A DNA stretch of 64,000 bases from an uncultured Stenotrophomonas sp. (lineage in GTDB: Bacteria; Pseudomonadota; Gammaproteobacteria; Xanthomonadales; Xanthomonadaceae), in assembly GCF_913778665.1 (NCBI RefSeq), contig NZ_CAJYVQ010000010.1:1-64000 (forward strand), in the 5' to 3' direction. Below, piece after piece: positions 39,686-48,617 of the stretch; position 1 is the stretch's first letter, and every line of letters starts with the position of its first letter. The position numbers and the translations under genes are program-made. The notes beneath the pieces were generated by a model. It was given only the letters and a program-made list of their open reading frames with translations. It made no database searches and was not told where the DNA came from.

Positions 39686-42082
39686 ATGAAATTCTCCGAA
39701 AACTGGCTGCGCAGCCACGTCCCGACCAGCGCTTCGCGCGATGAACTGAGCGCGGTGCTGACCGCCATCGGCCTGGAAGTGGAAGAGGTGACCGCGCTTG
39801 GCGAAGGCCTCGATCACGTGGTCGTTGCACGCATCGTCGAAGCGGTGCGCCATCCCGAAGCCGATCGCCTGCAGGTGTGCAAGGTCGATGCCGGGCAGGG
39901 CGAACTGCTGCAGATTGTGTGCGGTGCGCCGAACGCGCGTCCGGGCCTGGTCGCGCCGCTGGCGATGGTCGGTGCGCAGATCGGGGAGCTGAAGATCAAG
40001 CCGGCCAAGCTGAGGGGTGTCGAGTCCAATGGCATGCTGTGCTCGGCCAAGGAGCTGGGCCTGGACAATGATGCGTCCGGGCTGCTGGAACTGCCGGACG
40101 ATGCACCGGTCGGCCAGACCCTGGTCGAGTACCTCGGCCTGCCGGACGCCAGCATCGAGATCAAGCTGACCCCGAACCGCGCCGACTGCTTCAGCCTGCG
40201 TGGCATCGCCTTCGACGTCGCCGCGGCCACCCGCAGCGAAGTGCTGGATTTCGCTGCCGATGTCATTGCACCGGTCGGCAGCCGCGAACTGTCGATCCAG
40301 CTTGATGCCGGCGCCGAAGCGCCGCGTTACCTGGGCCGCGTCATCGAAGGCGTCAACGCCGCGGCCAAGACCCCGCTGTGGATGGCCGAGCGCCTGCGCC
40401 GCAGCGGTGTGCGTCCGGTCTCGCTGCTGGTCGACATCACCCAGTACGTGATGCTGGAGCTGGGCCAGCCGATGCACGCCTATGATCTTGGCACCCTGCA
40501 GGGCAGCATCGCGGTGCGCCGTTCGCGCACAGGCGAGACCCTGAAGCTGCTGGACGGCCGTGATGCCACGCTGGACGACAGCTTCCTGGTAGTCACCGAT
40601 GCTGATCGTGCGGTCGGCCTGGCCGGCCTGATGGGCGGCTTCGACACCCGCGTCACCGATGCCACCACCGCCGTGTTCCTCGAGGCCGCGCACTTCGCGC
40701 CGGCCGCGATCATGGGCCGTGGCCGCAAGCTGGGCCTGCACACCGATGCCGGCCACCGCTTCGAGCGTGGCGTCGACCCGGCGCTGCCACGCACCGCCAT
40801 CGAATACGCCACCCGCCTGGTGCTCGACCTGGCCGGCGGTACCCCGGCGCCGGTCACCGAGGCCGTACGCGAGGCCGATCTGCCGCAGCCGGCGACGATC
40901 CTGTTGCGCCGCGCGCGCATTACCCGCGTGCTCGGCATCACCATCGAAGACGCTGAAGTCGAGCGCATCCTGCGCGCGCTGGGCATGGTCGTGGTCGCCT
41001 GCGCCGATGGCTGGGAGGTGGCCGCGCCCAGTCGCCGCTTCGATATCGCCATCGAAGAAGACCTGATCGAAGAACTGGCCCGTATCCACGGTTACGAGCA
41101 GATCCCGACCACGCTGCCGGGCGGCGCCGCGCGCGTGGCGATGCCGAGCGAGACCCAGCTGGACGCGCTGAGCGTGCGTCGCCAGCTGGTTGCCCGTGAC
41201 CAGCAGGAGACGGTCAACTTCGCCTTCGTCGATGATGCGCTGCTGAGCCAGTGGCAGCTGCGCGACGGCCTGGTGCCGCTGGCCAACCCGCTGTCGGCGG
41301 AGCTGGCGGTGATGCGTCCGTCGCTGCTGCCGGGCCTGGTCGCCACGCTGGGCCGCAATGCCGCGCGCCAGCTCGGCCGCGTGCGCCTGTTTGAAATCGG
41401 CCGCGTGTTCGCCCAACAGGCTGGCGACGCGCCGCTCGGCGAAAGCCGGCCGGCGCCGCTGGAAACCCCGCGAGTGGCCGCTGCGGTCTGCGGTGATGCG
41501 CAGGCGGTGCAGTGGGGCCTGCCGAGCCGCAAGGTCGATTTCCATGACCTGAAGGGCGACCTGGAGTCGCTGGCCGCTGCCAGTGGCGCGCAGCTGGAGT
41601 TCCGCCCGTCGGCGCGTGCCTACGGCCACCCGGTGCGTTCGGCCGAGGTGTTCCGTGATGGCGTGGCCATCGGCTGGATCGGCCAGATCCACCCGCGCCT
41701 GGCGCGGGCGATGGAGATCGAGGCCGATGTGTACGCCTTCGAGCTGGACCTGGAGCCGCTGACCGCCCGCCGCCTGCCACGTGCCGGCGAGCTATCGCGC
41801 TACCCGGCGGTGCGCCGTGACCTGGCGTTCCTGGTGCCTGAACAGGTGGCATGGGCTGACCTGGCGGCCACCGTCCGCCAGGCCGCCGGCCCGCTGCTGC
41901 GTGACCTGAACCTGTTTGACCGCTATGTCGGCCAGGGCGTCGAGCCGGGATTCAAGAGTCTCGCTATGGGCTTGATTTTGCAGGACAAGTCGCGCACTCT
42001 GACGGACCGCGACGTGGATGCGGTAGTGGCCGAGGCGGTCGCTGCCATCGAGCGTGAACACCACGCCCGGATCCGCGGCTGA
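39686..42082 (+). CDS. pheT: Phenylalanine-tRNA ligase beta subunit
   Basis: Editing and tRNA-binding subunit. 798 residues. N-terminal EMAP/OB tRNA-binding domain (about 40-150, HPEADRLQVCKVDAGQG), B3/B4 editing domain (about 210-390), B5 domains, inactive catalytic-like core (about 480-680) and a C-terminal ferredoxin-like anticodon-binding domain (about 705-798). ATG at 39686. ihfA follows after 27 bases. Confidence 0.97.
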   Translation: MKFSENWLRSHVPTSASRDELSAVLTAIGLEVEEVTALGEGLDHVVVARIVEAVRHPEADRLQVCKVDAGQGELLQIVCGAPNARPGLVAPLAMVGAQIGELKIKPAKLRGVESNGMLCSAKELGLDNDASGLLELPDDAPVGQTLVEYLGLPDASIEIKLTPNRADCFSLRGIAFDVAAATRSEVLDFAADVIAPVGSRELSIQLDAGAEAPRYLGRVIEGVNAAAKTPLWMAERLRRSGVRPVSLLVDITQYVMLELGQPMHAYDLGTLQGSIAVRRSRTGETLKLLDGRDATLDDSFLVVTDADRAVGLAGLMGGFDTRVTDATTAVFLEAAHFAPAAIMGRGRKLGLHTDAGHRFERGVDPALPRTAIEYATRLVLDLAGGTPAPVTEAVREADLPQPATILLRRARITRVLGITIEDAEVERILRALGMVVVACADGWEVAAPSRRFDIAIEEDLIEELARIHGYEQIPTTLPGGAARVAMPSETQLDALSVRRQLVARDQQETVNFAFVDDALLSQWQLRDGLVPLANPLSAELAVMRPSLLPGLVATLGRNAARQLGRVRLFEIGRVFAQQAGDAPLGESRPAPLETPRVAAAVCGDAQAVQWGLPSRKVDFHDLKGDLESLAAASGAQLEFRPSARAYGHPVRSAEVFRDGVAIGWIGQIHPRLARAMEIEADVYAFELDLEPLTARRLPRAGELSRYPAVRRDLAFLVPEQVAWADLAATVRQAAGPLLRDLNLFDRYVGQGVEPGFKSLAMGLILQDKSRTLTDRDVDAVVAEAVAAIEREHHARIRG

Positions 42083-42109
42083 GCGGGCAGCACTCGGGGG
42101 TAGCAGGCA

Positions 42110-42409
42110 ATGGCATTGACCAAGGCGGAGATGGCGGAAAAGCTGTTCGACGAAGTCGGTCTGAACAAGCGGGAAGCCAAGGAATTCGTCGACGCGTTTT
42201 TCGATGTGCTGCGTGAAGCATTGGAACAGGGACGTCAGGTGAAGCTGTCGGGCTTCGGCAATTTCGATCTGCGGCGCAAGAACCAGCGCCCGGGTCGCAA
42301 CCCCAAGACCGGCGAGGAAATTCCGATTTCCGCCCGTACGGTGGTGACCTTCCGTCCGGGCCAGAAGCTCAAGGAGCGGGTGGAAGCTTATGCTGGATCC
42401 GGGCAGTAA
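42110..42409 (+). CDS. ihfA: Integration host factor subunit alpha
   Basis: Sequence-specific DNA-bending protein, partner of IhfB. 99 residues with the HU/IHF signature [21 protein letters not shown] and the Pro in the arm. It follows pheT as in E. coli and pseudomonads, and its last 20 bases overlap the next gene. Confidence 0.97.
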   Translation: MALTKAEMAEKLFDEVGLNKREAKEFVDAFFDVLREALEQGRQVKLSGFGNFDLRRKNQRPGRNPKTGEEIPISARTVVTFRPGQKLKERVEAYAGSGQ

Positions 42410-42746
42410 CCGCGAACTACCGCCAATACCGGCCAAGCGCTACTTCACCATCGGTGAAGTCAGCGACCTGTGCGACGTCAAGCCGCACGTCCTGCGCTAC
42501 TGGGAAACCGAGTTTCCCAGCCTTGAGCCGGCCAAGCGCCGAGGCAACCGTCGCTACTACCAGCGCCATGACGTGCTGATGGTGCGGCAGATCCGCAGCC
42601 TGCTGTACGAACAGGGCTACACCATCGGTGGTGCCCGCCTGCGTCTGGACGGTCCCGATGCCCGGGAAGAATCGGCGCTGAGCAACCAGATCATCAAGCA
42701 GGTGCGCATGGAGCTGGAAGAAGTGCTGCAGTTGCTGCGCCGCTGA
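42390..42746 (+). CDS. MerR-family DNA-binding regulator
   Basis: 118 residues. The N-terminal MerR winged helix (about 17-85) has [20 protein letters not shown] then ETEFPSLEP and RGNRRYY; a dimerisation helix ends the protein. No metal-binding cysteines in the usual positions, so the ligand is unknown. The same gene sits after ihfA in xanthomonads and pseudomonads. A 20-base overlap with ihfA indicates coupling. Confidence 0.9.
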   Translation: MLDPGSNRELPPIPAKRYFTIGEVSDLCDVKPHVLRYWETEFPSLEPAKRRGNRRYYQRHDVLMVRQIRSLLYEQGYTIGGARLRLDGPDAREESALSNQIIKQVRMELEEVLQLLRR

Positions 42747-42814
42747 CCCCATTTCCATCGTAATCCGCTATACTTCACGGCCCGCCGCACTGGCGGGCAC
42801 ATCGCAGCATCAGT

Positions 42815-42891
42815 CGGGGCGTAGCGCAGCCTGGTAGCGCATCTGCCTGGGGGGCAGAGGGTCGTCGGTTCGAATCCGGCCGTCCCGACCA
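42815..42891 (+). tRNA. tRNA-Pro (anticodon GGG)
   Basis: 77 bases with encoded CCA. Acceptor CGGGGCG/CGTCCCG, anticodon stem TCTGC/GCAGA around CTGGGGG (anticodon GGG), T loop GTTCGAATC. A TATACT box at 42769-42774 is a probable -10 element, but the -35 is poor, so read-through from the thrS operon is possible. Confidence 0.97.
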
Positions 42892-42908
42892 CTGTGATGA
42901 ATCAAGAA

Positions 42909-42936
42909 GCCTGCGCAGCGATGCGTGGGCTTTTTT
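42909..42936 (+). terminator. Terminator after tRNA-Pro
   Basis: GCCTGCGCA/TGCGTGGGC (nine pairs, two of them G-T) with loop GCGA, followed by TTTTTT. Closes the thrS-to-tRNA-Pro region. Confidence 0.9.
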
Positions 42937-43008
42937 GTGCGCGCGGTGTATGCTTCGCGCCACTCGTACTACTGCGGCTGCTGAACCCGGTACTCACGAG
43001 AACACATC

Positions 43009-43209
43009 ATGGAATCTGCAAGAAACCGTGCCTGGCGTCGCAGCCAGGCCCGCAACCGTGGTGGCGACCGCGCCACGACCGCTTACAGCTACAAGCCCGA
43101 GAAGAACTGGAAGCTGCTGTACTCGCGCGATGCCAAGCTCGCGCGCGCACGCCAGCTGGGCTTCACCTATCCGGTCCTCAGCCCTCGCCAACTGCAGGAA
43201 CAGGAATGA
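43009..43209 (+). CDS. Small basic protein of unknown function
   Basis: 66 residues, rich in Arg and Lys in the first 45 (RNRAWRRSQARNRGG), no membrane segment, no family I recognise. Its stop overlaps the ATG of the phosphatase-like gene (ATGA), so the two are probably translated together. The basic character would suit RNA or DNA contact; inference only. Confidence 0.6.
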   Translation: MESARNRAWRRSQARNRGGDRATTAYSYKPEKNWKLLYSRDAKLARARQLGFTYPVLSPRQLQEQE

Positions 43210-43547
43210 TCCACCTGCTGTTCGTCTGCAGCCGCAACCAGCTGCGCAGTCCGACCGCCGAAGCCATGTGGCGACGGCGGCCCGGCTTCGCCGCACTGTC
43301 GGCTGGCACCAGCCCGCATGCGCGACGCCCCATCGGTCCGGCGGATATCCGCTGGGCCGATGTCATCTTCGTGATGGAGGCCAAGCACCAGCACCGCCTG
43401 CAGGCCACGTACGCACGCCTGCTGGAGCACAAGCGCCTGCATTGCCTGGATATCCCGGACGACTATCGCTGCATGGATCCGCTGTTGATGGACCTGCTGG
43501 AGGCGAAGGTGGCCACGTATCTCGATCCGCTGCCGGCAAAGCGTTAG
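43206..43547 (+). CDS. Low-molecular-weight protein tyrosine phosphatase-like protein
   Basis: 113 residues, shorter than classical LMW-PTPs (about 150). The P-loop C8-SRNQL-R14-S is the active-site CX5R, followed by PTAEAMW. DPLLMDLLEAK near the end lies where the catalytic general acid Asp would be expected. The start ATG overlaps the stop of the preceding small gene, and the stop codon region overlaps the convergent GNAT gene by four bases. A phosphatase activity is likely, the substrate unknown. Confidence 0.75.
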   Translation: MIHLLFVCSRNQLRSPTAEAMWRRRPGFAALSAGTSPHARRPIGPADIRWADVIFVMEAKHQHRLQATYARLLEHKRLHCLDIPDDYRCMDPLLMDLLEAKVATYLDPLPAKR

Positions 43548-44014
43548 AGCAGCTCCAGATCGCCTTCGTCCAATCCACGCATGATGCCGCTGTCAATGAA
43601 ACCCGAGGCGGCGAGCAGGCGTTGCATGCCGGTATTGGAAGTATTGGTCGAAGCGAACAGCCTGCGTTGGCCCTGCAGCGCGATGGCATGGCGCTGCAGC
43701 GCGGCGCCGACGCCCTGGCTGCGTTGTTCGCGTGCCACCATCAGCATCTCGACGAAGGCTTCGCCGAAGAAGTGATGGTGGATGACCAGGTAACCGGCCA
43801 GCCGGCCGGCCCGTTCGGCCACGTCGACGTCTGCGCTGGCCTGCCAGTCGGCGATCTGCCGTGCGCGCCGCGGATCGTGGGCCGCAACGCTGTCGAGCGC
43901 GATCAACGCGGAAACGTCGGCGGGCATCGCCTCGCGGATATGCAGCCTCGTCGAGGAGGGATCGGGGGGGCCATCGAAGGTTCCTGCGCTGGGTGCGCCC
44001 AGTCCATCGAGCAC
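43544..44014 (-). CDS. GNAT family N-acetyltransferase
   Basis: 156 residues. The GNAT core is recognisable: LHIREAMPADVSALIALD at the start, EMLMVAREQRSQGVGAALQ (acetyl-CoA loop Q-x-x-G-x-G/A), and SNTGMQRLLAASGFIDSGIM at the end. The acceptor substrate cannot be told. The longest ATG (44014) is used; about 20 residues before the core may not be real. It is convergent with the phosphatase-like gene. Confidence 0.72.
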   Translation of the reverse strand: MLDGLGAPSAGTFDGPPDPSSTRLHIREAMPADVSALIALDSVAAHDPRRARQIADWQASADVDVAERAGRLAGYLVIHHHFFGEAFVEMLMVAREQRSQGVGAALQRHAIALQGQRRLFASTNTSNTGMQRLLAASGFIDSGIMRGLDEGDLELL

Positions 44015-44060
44015 GTCGGCCGTGTCTGCGTATCCGCCACAGCCAGCGCGCGGCCGGCAG

Positions 44061-44570
44061 TCAATACACCCGGAACTCGGCGCGGCAGCCGTCGCTGACC
44101 CACACGCCGCGGCGGTCCCAGCCCCAGTTGTGGTCTTCGATGCATGCCGTCACTGACTTCTGCTTGACCAAGCGGACCTCATGGCGCACGCGGATGCGGC
44201 ATTCCTTTTCCTTCTTCTCGTACGACTCGCAGACCAGGCGCTCGCCGTCATCGTCGCGATCGCGTCCCTTGCCGCGCCCAGGCCAACGACCGTAACCGTC
44301 GGCGACGAACTCGGCGCGGCAACCGTCGGTGACCCACAGCATGCCGCGGCTCTGGCCCCAGTTCTGGTTCTCCATGCAGCGGGTAACCGACAACTGCCTG
44401 GCCAAGCGCATCGGCCCCTCGATCGGGCACTGTGCGGTTTTGTTGAACTGCGATTCGCAGCGCACTGGTGCCCGCGCGTCGCTGGCGTACTCCTGGGCGG
44501 CCACGGTGGTGTCGGCCAGGCACAGGGCAAGGGTGATGCCGCCGATGGGCAGCAGCAGGCGATGGATCAT
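44061..44570 (-). CDS. DUF3011 exported protein
   Basis: 169 residues with a signal peptide (about 1-25, MIHRLLLPIGGITLALCLA). Two repeats of the DUF3011 unit are seen, each with Cys at the start, a QLS or QKS-V-x-x-C segment, WG, and a WV-(S/T)-DGCRAEF ending. Cysteines are paired, fitting disulphides outside the cytoplasm. Function unknown. A close relative is at 49300. The ATG at 44570 starts the signal peptide. Confidence 0.82.
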   Translation of the reverse strand: MIHRLLLPIGGITLALCLADTTVAAQEYASDARAPVRCESQFNKTAQCPIEGPMRLARQLSVTRCMENQNWGQSRGMLWVTDGCRAEFVADGYGRWPGRGKGRDRDDDGERLVCESYEKKEKECRIRVRHEVRLVKQKSVTACIEDHNWGWDRRGVWVSDGCRAEFRVY

Positions 44571-44844
44571 GGGGGCCTCGGAAGCGGGAACGGGCGGCAA
44601 GAATGGCCCAGTCCGCGTTGCCCGGAACGGATCGTTGCGTCGCGGGCTCAGGGGGCATTTAGTAGTGTGCGCGGGCCCATGCACCGGCTTACATCCCGTA
44701 TCATCGCTGCACATCCGATCGCATCGGGTTACACCTTTTTACACGTCTCCCACGCCTGTCGGCGCGGCCTTGGGCTGCCGTCACTGGCGTGCGCGCGGCC
44801 TGTGGAGGACGATGCGCGGACCACGACGACCACAGGGGGTTGCG

Positions 44845-45207
44845 TTGATCAGCAGTATCGTCATTCATCGCTCGGCGGGCGGCGGCAGCGCCGAGGTGTG
44901 CGTCCTGGACACCACGTTCAAGGGCAAGCGCGTGTTTGTAGCCTGGGGCCTGCGCGGCCTGGAATTGACCCGCGGCGCAGAACCAGCCGCCACGGTCGCC
45001 GCCCGTAGCGCGCTGCAGGCCGTGGCCAAGCAGAGCGAGGGGCCGCGCAGCCCGGAGGCTTTCATCGCCAGCCAGTCGGGCGTGGCGATCACCGTGTACC
45101 GCCTGCTGACCGAGGCGCGATCGGGTGATGCCGTGTTCTTCCTGTGTGATTCGCAGGCCGTGGTCGATTGGCTGGTCACCGCGCTGGAGATACGGGACGC
45201 GGACTGA
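44845..45207 (+). CDS. Hypothetical protein, TTG start
   Basis: 120 residues, no signal peptide or membrane segment. The start is assigned to TTG at 44845 because CAGGGGG lies five bases upstream and no ATG is near the point where protein-like sequence begins (ISSIVIHRSAGGGSAEVCV). Longer in-frame starts run through the antisense of the DUF3011 gene. Family not recognised. The gap 44571-44844 holds only regulatory-looking sequence. Confidence 0.55.
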   Translation: MISSIVIHRSAGGGSAEVCVLDTTFKGKRVFVAWGLRGLELTRGAEPAATVAARSALQAVAKQSEGPRSPEAFIASQSGVAITVYRLLTEARSGDAVFFLCDSQAVVDWLVTALEIRDAD

Positions 45208-45231
45208 TGCTTCGCTACGTATCGCGTTGCT

Positions 45232-45924
45232 TCAGGCCAGTGCTGCGTCCACCGCCGCCAGCGCATGCAGGGTGGTGGTGTCGAACAGTGGCACGGCGCT
45301 GTCCTGCGGCCGCACCAGCAGCATGATCTCGGTGCAGCCGAGGATGATCGCCTCAGCGCCGCGTTCGACCAGGCGTGCGATCACCTCGGCGTAGACCTGC
45401 CGCGAGTGCTCGCTGACCACGCCGGCGATCAGTTCCCGGTAGATGATGTCGTGCACGATGTGGCGGTCATCCGCGCCCGGTATGAGGACCTCCAGGCCAA
45501 AGCGTTCCTGCAGTCGATTGCGGTAGAAATCCTGTTCCATGGTGAAGGCGGTGCCGAGCAGGCCGACCGTGTGCGCCCCGGTGCGCACGATCGCCTCGGC
45601 GGTCGGGTCGGCGATATGCAGCAGCGGCAGCGGGCAGGCGGCTTCGATGCGGTCGGCCAGCAGGTGCATGGTGTTGGTGCAGATCAGCAGCAGGTCGGCG
45701 CCACCGGCCTGCAGGCGCCGCGCGCCGTCGATCATGTGCACGCCCAGCGTGTTCCAGTCGCCCTCGTGCTGCAGCTGCTTGATGCCGGCGAAATCCACCG
45801 ACCACAGCAGCAGCTGCGCGGAATGCGCACCACCGAGGCGATGCCGCACCTCCTCGTTGATGAGCCGGTAGTACTGCGCCGAGCTTTCCCAGCTCATGCC
45901 GCCGATCAGGCCGAGGGTCTTCAT
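45232..45924 (-). CDS. Aspartate/glutamate racemase family protein
   Basis: 230 residues. The Asp/Glu racemase fold has its two catalytic cysteines in ICTNTMH (Cys82) and ILGCTEI (Cys197), and a GLIGGMSWESS start. Such enzymes interconvert L- and D-aspartate or a related acid without cofactor; exact substrate uncertain. The ATG at 45924 starts the Rossmann-like strand. Transcribed away from the LysE gene, with a 153-base gap between them. Confidence 0.88.
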   Translation of the reverse strand: MKTLGLIGGMSWESSAQYYRLINEEVRHRLGGAHSAQLLLWSVDFAGIKQLQHEGDWNTLGVHMIDGARRLQAGGADLLLICTNTMHLLADRIEAACPLPLLHIADPTAEAIVRTGAHTVGLLGTAFTMEQDFYRNRLQERFGLEVLIPGADDRHIVHDIIYRELIAGVVSEHSRQVYAEVIARLVERGAEAIILGCTEIMLLVRPQDSAVPLFDTTTLHALAAVDAALA

Positions 45925-46077
45925 GCCGTGCTCCGTACCAGGGGCCGCCATTGCAGCATGGATTGCTGCCCGGGTGCACCGCCGATGATCTGTAACCCCC
46001 GCATCCATGTCGCGCTGTATGTGCCACACGGCAGCACAGCAGCCTATGCTTGTGCGGTCTTCTGGAGTGGATGTCGA

Positions 46078-46719
46078 ATGGCCCTGCACACCTGGTGGTG
46101 GTTCCTTGCCACTGTATTCGTCCTGTGCGGTACGCCCGGCCCGAACATGCTGCACATCCTTGGCCGCAGCGTTGGCCTCGGCTTCCGCGGCAGCGTGCCG
46201 GCAATGGCCGGTTGCCTGCTGGCGATGCTGCTGGTGCTGGCCGCATCCGCTACGGGCCTGAGCGCGCTGCTGCGCTCCTCGCCGATGTTGTTCGAGGTGC
46301 TGCGCTATCTCGGCGTGGCCTACCTGGCCTGGCTGGGTCTGAAAGCGTGGCGTGACAGCTGCCGCCCGTCATCGCCGATGGCCGTGGATGTCGCCGAGCC
46401 GCTGGCGCGCACGCTCGGTGCGTGGACCGTGTTCCGCGGCGGTATCCTGGTGGGTCTGAGCAATCCCAAGTTGTTGCTGTTCGCCACCGCGTTCCTGCCG
46501 CAGTTCGTCGATCCGGGGCGCGGCCAGGCGCTGCAGTACAGCGTGCTTGTGGCGACGTTCGCGGCCTGCGAGCTGTTCTGGTACGTGATGTACGCGGCCG
46601 GCGGCCATGGCCTGCGCCGCTGGTTGGCCAGGCCGTTTGCGCAGCGCTGGTTCGAGCGCCTGGTCGGAAGCGTGTTCCTTGCATTCGCGGTCGCGCTGCT
46701 GCGCTTCCGGCCACGTTGA
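46078..46719 (+). CDS. LysE family amino-acid exporter
   Basis: 213 residues, about six membrane helices. The signature VLCGTPGPNMLHILGRSV near residues 16-33 is typical of the LysE/RhtB family, and GGILVGLSNPKLLLFATAFL follows. Probably exports an amino acid or derivative; substrate unknown. Confidence 0.88.
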   Translation: MALHTWWWFLATVFVLCGTPGPNMLHILGRSVGLGFRGSVPAMAGCLLAMLLVLAASATGLSALLRSSPMLFEVLRYLGVAYLAWLGLKAWRDSCRPSSPMAVDVAEPLARTLGAWTVFRGGILVGLSNPKLLLFATAFLPQFVDPGRGQALQYSVLVATFAACELFWYVMYAAGGHGLRRWLARPFAQRWFERLVGSVFLAFAVALLRFRPR

Positions 46720-46813
46720 TTCACGCCGCGCACGCGGCCTGTTCACGAGCAGGGCATCGGCGCCGGCCTAGCCTGATCCCACTGTTTATAGTCCCTGCGG
46801 GGAAAGGATCGAC

Positions 46814-46987
46814 ATGATCAAGTGGGCCATCATTTTCGCCGTCATCGGCATCATCGCTGGCGTGCTCGGCTTCGGTGGCATTGCCGGTGCCGCCGTCGGC
46901 ATCGCCAAGTTCCTGTTCTGGGCCGGCATCATCATCGCCGTGGTGCTGTTCCTGATCGGGATGAGTGTGGCCAAGAAGGTCAGCTAG
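46814..46987 (+). CDS. DUF1328 small membrane protein
   Basis: 57 residues, two hydrophobic helices of Ile/Gly/Ala ([20 protein letters not shown] and [16 protein letters not shown]). This matches the DUF1328 family of inner-membrane peptides with unknown function. GGGGAAAGGATC precedes the ATG as ribosome site. Convergent with the SMR gene. Confidence 0.85.
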   Translation: MIKWAIIFAVIGIIAGVLGFGGIAGAAVGIAKFLFWAGIIIAVVLFLIGMSVAKKVS

Positions 46988-47009
46988 CCTTTACCGCGGA
47001 GCAGCGCGT

Positions 47010-47342
47010 TCAGTGCGCGCTGCTGCGCGAGAACAGGTTGATCACCAGTACGCCGGCGCAGATCAACCCGATGCCGATCAGGGCCGGCGCATCCAGGCGC
47101 TGCTTGAATACCACCAGCCCGATCAGCGAGATCAGTACGATGCCGACCCCGGACCAGATCGCATAGGCGATGCCAGTCGGCACAGACTTCATGGTCATCG
47201 ACAGCAGGTAGAAGCACAGCCCATAGCCGGCCAGTGCGCCCAGCGTCGGCGCCAGCCGACTCATGCCATCGGAGGCCTTCAGCAGCGAGGTGGCGATCAC
47301 TTCCAGCACAATGGCTGCCGCGAGACAGGCGTAGGGATTCAT
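47010..47342 (-). CDS. Small multidrug resistance (SMR) transporter
   Basis: 110 residues, four helices. The membrane Glu14 in LEVIATSLLKAS is the proton/drug site of the family, and GIAYAIWSGVGIVLISLIG is the conserved middle. Two adjacent ATGs exist; 47342 is chosen for the six-base distance from GGAG and the usual Glu14 numbering. Proton-coupled export of quaternary ammonium or guanidinium compounds is typical. Second gene behind a TetR regulator, 13 bases downstream. Confidence 0.88.
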   Translation of the reverse strand: MNPYACLAAAIVLEVIATSLLKASDGMSRLAPTLGALAGYGLCFYLLSMTMKSVPTGIAYAIWSGVGIVLISLIGLVVFKQRLDAPALIGIGLICAGVLVINLFSRSSAH

Positions 47343-47355
47343 CATCGGCTCCGGT

Positions 47356-47928
47356 TCACGGCGGGTCGCACAGCTTCAGGGCCTGCTCAGCCATCGCGCG
47401 TGCATTGAGGCGTTCGTTCTCATCCAGCGGACGCCCGTAGGCGGTGGCCCAGTAGCCGTCGGCGGCACAGCGTGCGGCATACAGCCGTGGATCACCGGCC
47501 TCGTCGGGGAACTCGGCCAGCATCGCCCGCTTCCAGTCACGCCAATGCGCGAGCAGGCCAGGTTCCATCAGGTTGCCGAGGGTCAGACCGATGTCGTTCT
47601 CCTGTTCCTGTTCCAGCAGGTGCTCGAAATTGGCCTGCACGTAAGCGCGGCTGAAGCAGCCATGGCCGGGCGACAGCTCCTGCAGCAACGCACGCACCCG
47701 CGCTTCGAATTCGCCGATGAGGGCGCCGATGGCCGCGTCGACCAGCGCCTGCTTGCTGCTGAAGTGATGGAACAGCGCGCCCTTGCTGACCCCAGCCGCC
47801 GTGGCGACGTCCTGCACGGTCAACGCCGCCAGCCCGTGCTGGCCGATGACGTCGATGGTGGCCTGCAGCAGCGACTGGCGCACGCTGCCGGGCGCCTTGC
47901 GGCGCGAGCGGGGAGGGGACGCGGACAT
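47356..47928 (-). CDS. TetR-family repressor
   Basis: 190 residues. N-terminal HTH (about 18-64, LTVQDVATAAGVSKGALFHH), C-terminal ligand domain with no recognised subfamily. Encoded directly before the SMR transporter, so it probably represses this operon and is released by a substrate. A palindrome suitable as operator lies 12 bases upstream of its start. Confidence 0.88.
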   Translation of the reverse strand: MSASPPRSRRKAPGSVRQSLLQATIDVIGQHGLAALTVQDVATAAGVSKGALFHHFSSKQALVDAAIGALIGEFEARVRALLQELSPGHGCFSRAYVQANFEHLLEQEQENDIGLTLGNLMEPGLLAHWRDWKRAMLAEFPDEAGDPRLYAARCAADGYWATAYGRPLDENERLNARAMAEQALKLCDPP

Positions 47929-47939
47929 GATGGGAGGAA

Positions 47940-47962
47940 ACCGACTGGACGGTATGATTGTA
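47940..47962 (-). promoter_or_regulatory. Probable TetR operator and -10 element
   Basis: Palindrome ACCG-aCtgGa-CGGT at 47940-47953. On the reverse strand, a perfect TACAAT box at 47957-47962 lies just upstream of it. Repressor binding here would block initiation of tetR-SMR. No convincing -35 seen. Confidence 0.5.
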
Positions 47963-48027
47963 GCTCAGGCCCAGTGCCGCGTTGCGCGCTGCGCAGCGGA
48001 GCCGGCAGCGTGCGACTCAATCGCCGA

Positions 48028-48261
48028 TCATGCGTCGATGCGGGCGAAGCGCGGTTGCGGGCCGTTTGCGCCCTGCACCTGTTCGATGAACATCGGATAC
48101 GGACGTACCCAGAGGCCGCCTTCGCCATACAGGGCCCGGTACAGCACCATCGGCTGCAGTGTTTCGCTGCTGCGCACGATACCGATCACTTCGTATTCGC
48201 CGCCCTTGAAGTGGCGGTAACGGCCCGGCGCGAGGCTGGGCAGCGGACTCAATTCATCCAT
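48028..48261 (-). CDS. DUF1653 family protein
   Basis: 77 residues. The family pattern YRHFKGGEYEVIGIVRSSET is followed by LYRALYGEGGLWVRPYPMF. The fold is small and beta-rich; function unknown. A 12-base gap separates it from the lipoprotein gene upstream on the same strand, so the two are likely cotranscribed. Confidence 0.88.
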   Translation of the reverse strand: MDELSPLPSLAPGRYRHFKGGEYEVIGIVRSSETLQPMVLYRALYGEGGLWVRPYPMFIEQVQGANGPQPRFARIDA

Positions 48262-48273
48262 GACGGGCGCGCC

Positions 48274-48558
48274 TCACTTGCGCGCCGGGCTGGCCGGCGT
48301 TGAACAGTAGGCACTGATGGCCTCGGCGGTGTTGGCCAGGCCCTGTGCCTGGGCCAGTTCCCACGGGCGTTCGCAGCGCTGGCTGCGCTCGCACCACTGG
48401 TAGCCGGCGGAACCGATGCAGCCGTGGGCGTCGCGATCGCTGCCGACCGCCGGCGTGGCCGGCGATGCGGCGGCGGCATCGGCGCGCTTGGCGGCCTGAT
48501 CCTGGCTCGCACAGGCAGCCAGGAACAGCAGGACGGGAATCAGAAGAAACGCTTTCAT
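48274..48558 (-). CDS. Small cysteine-rich lipoprotein
   Basis: 94 residues. Lipoprotein signal peptide with lipobox LAAC (cleavage before Cys16). The mature part has an Ala-rich linker, then CIGSAGYQWCERSQRCERPWEL, a short Cys/Trp motif (GYxWC...CxRPWEL) seen in small envelope proteins of unknown role. Probably outer-membrane anchored. Followed by the DUF1653 gene. Confidence 0.72.
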   Translation of the reverse strand: MKAFLLIPVLLFLAACASQDQAAKRADAAAASPATPAVGSDRDAHGCIGSAGYQWCERSQRCERPWELAQAQGLANTAEAISAYCSTPASPARK

Positions 48559-48617
48559 CGGGCGGGCTCCGGGCCTAATGCAACAGTGTCGGCCGTGCTT
48601 AACCCGGCAGCAAGCGC

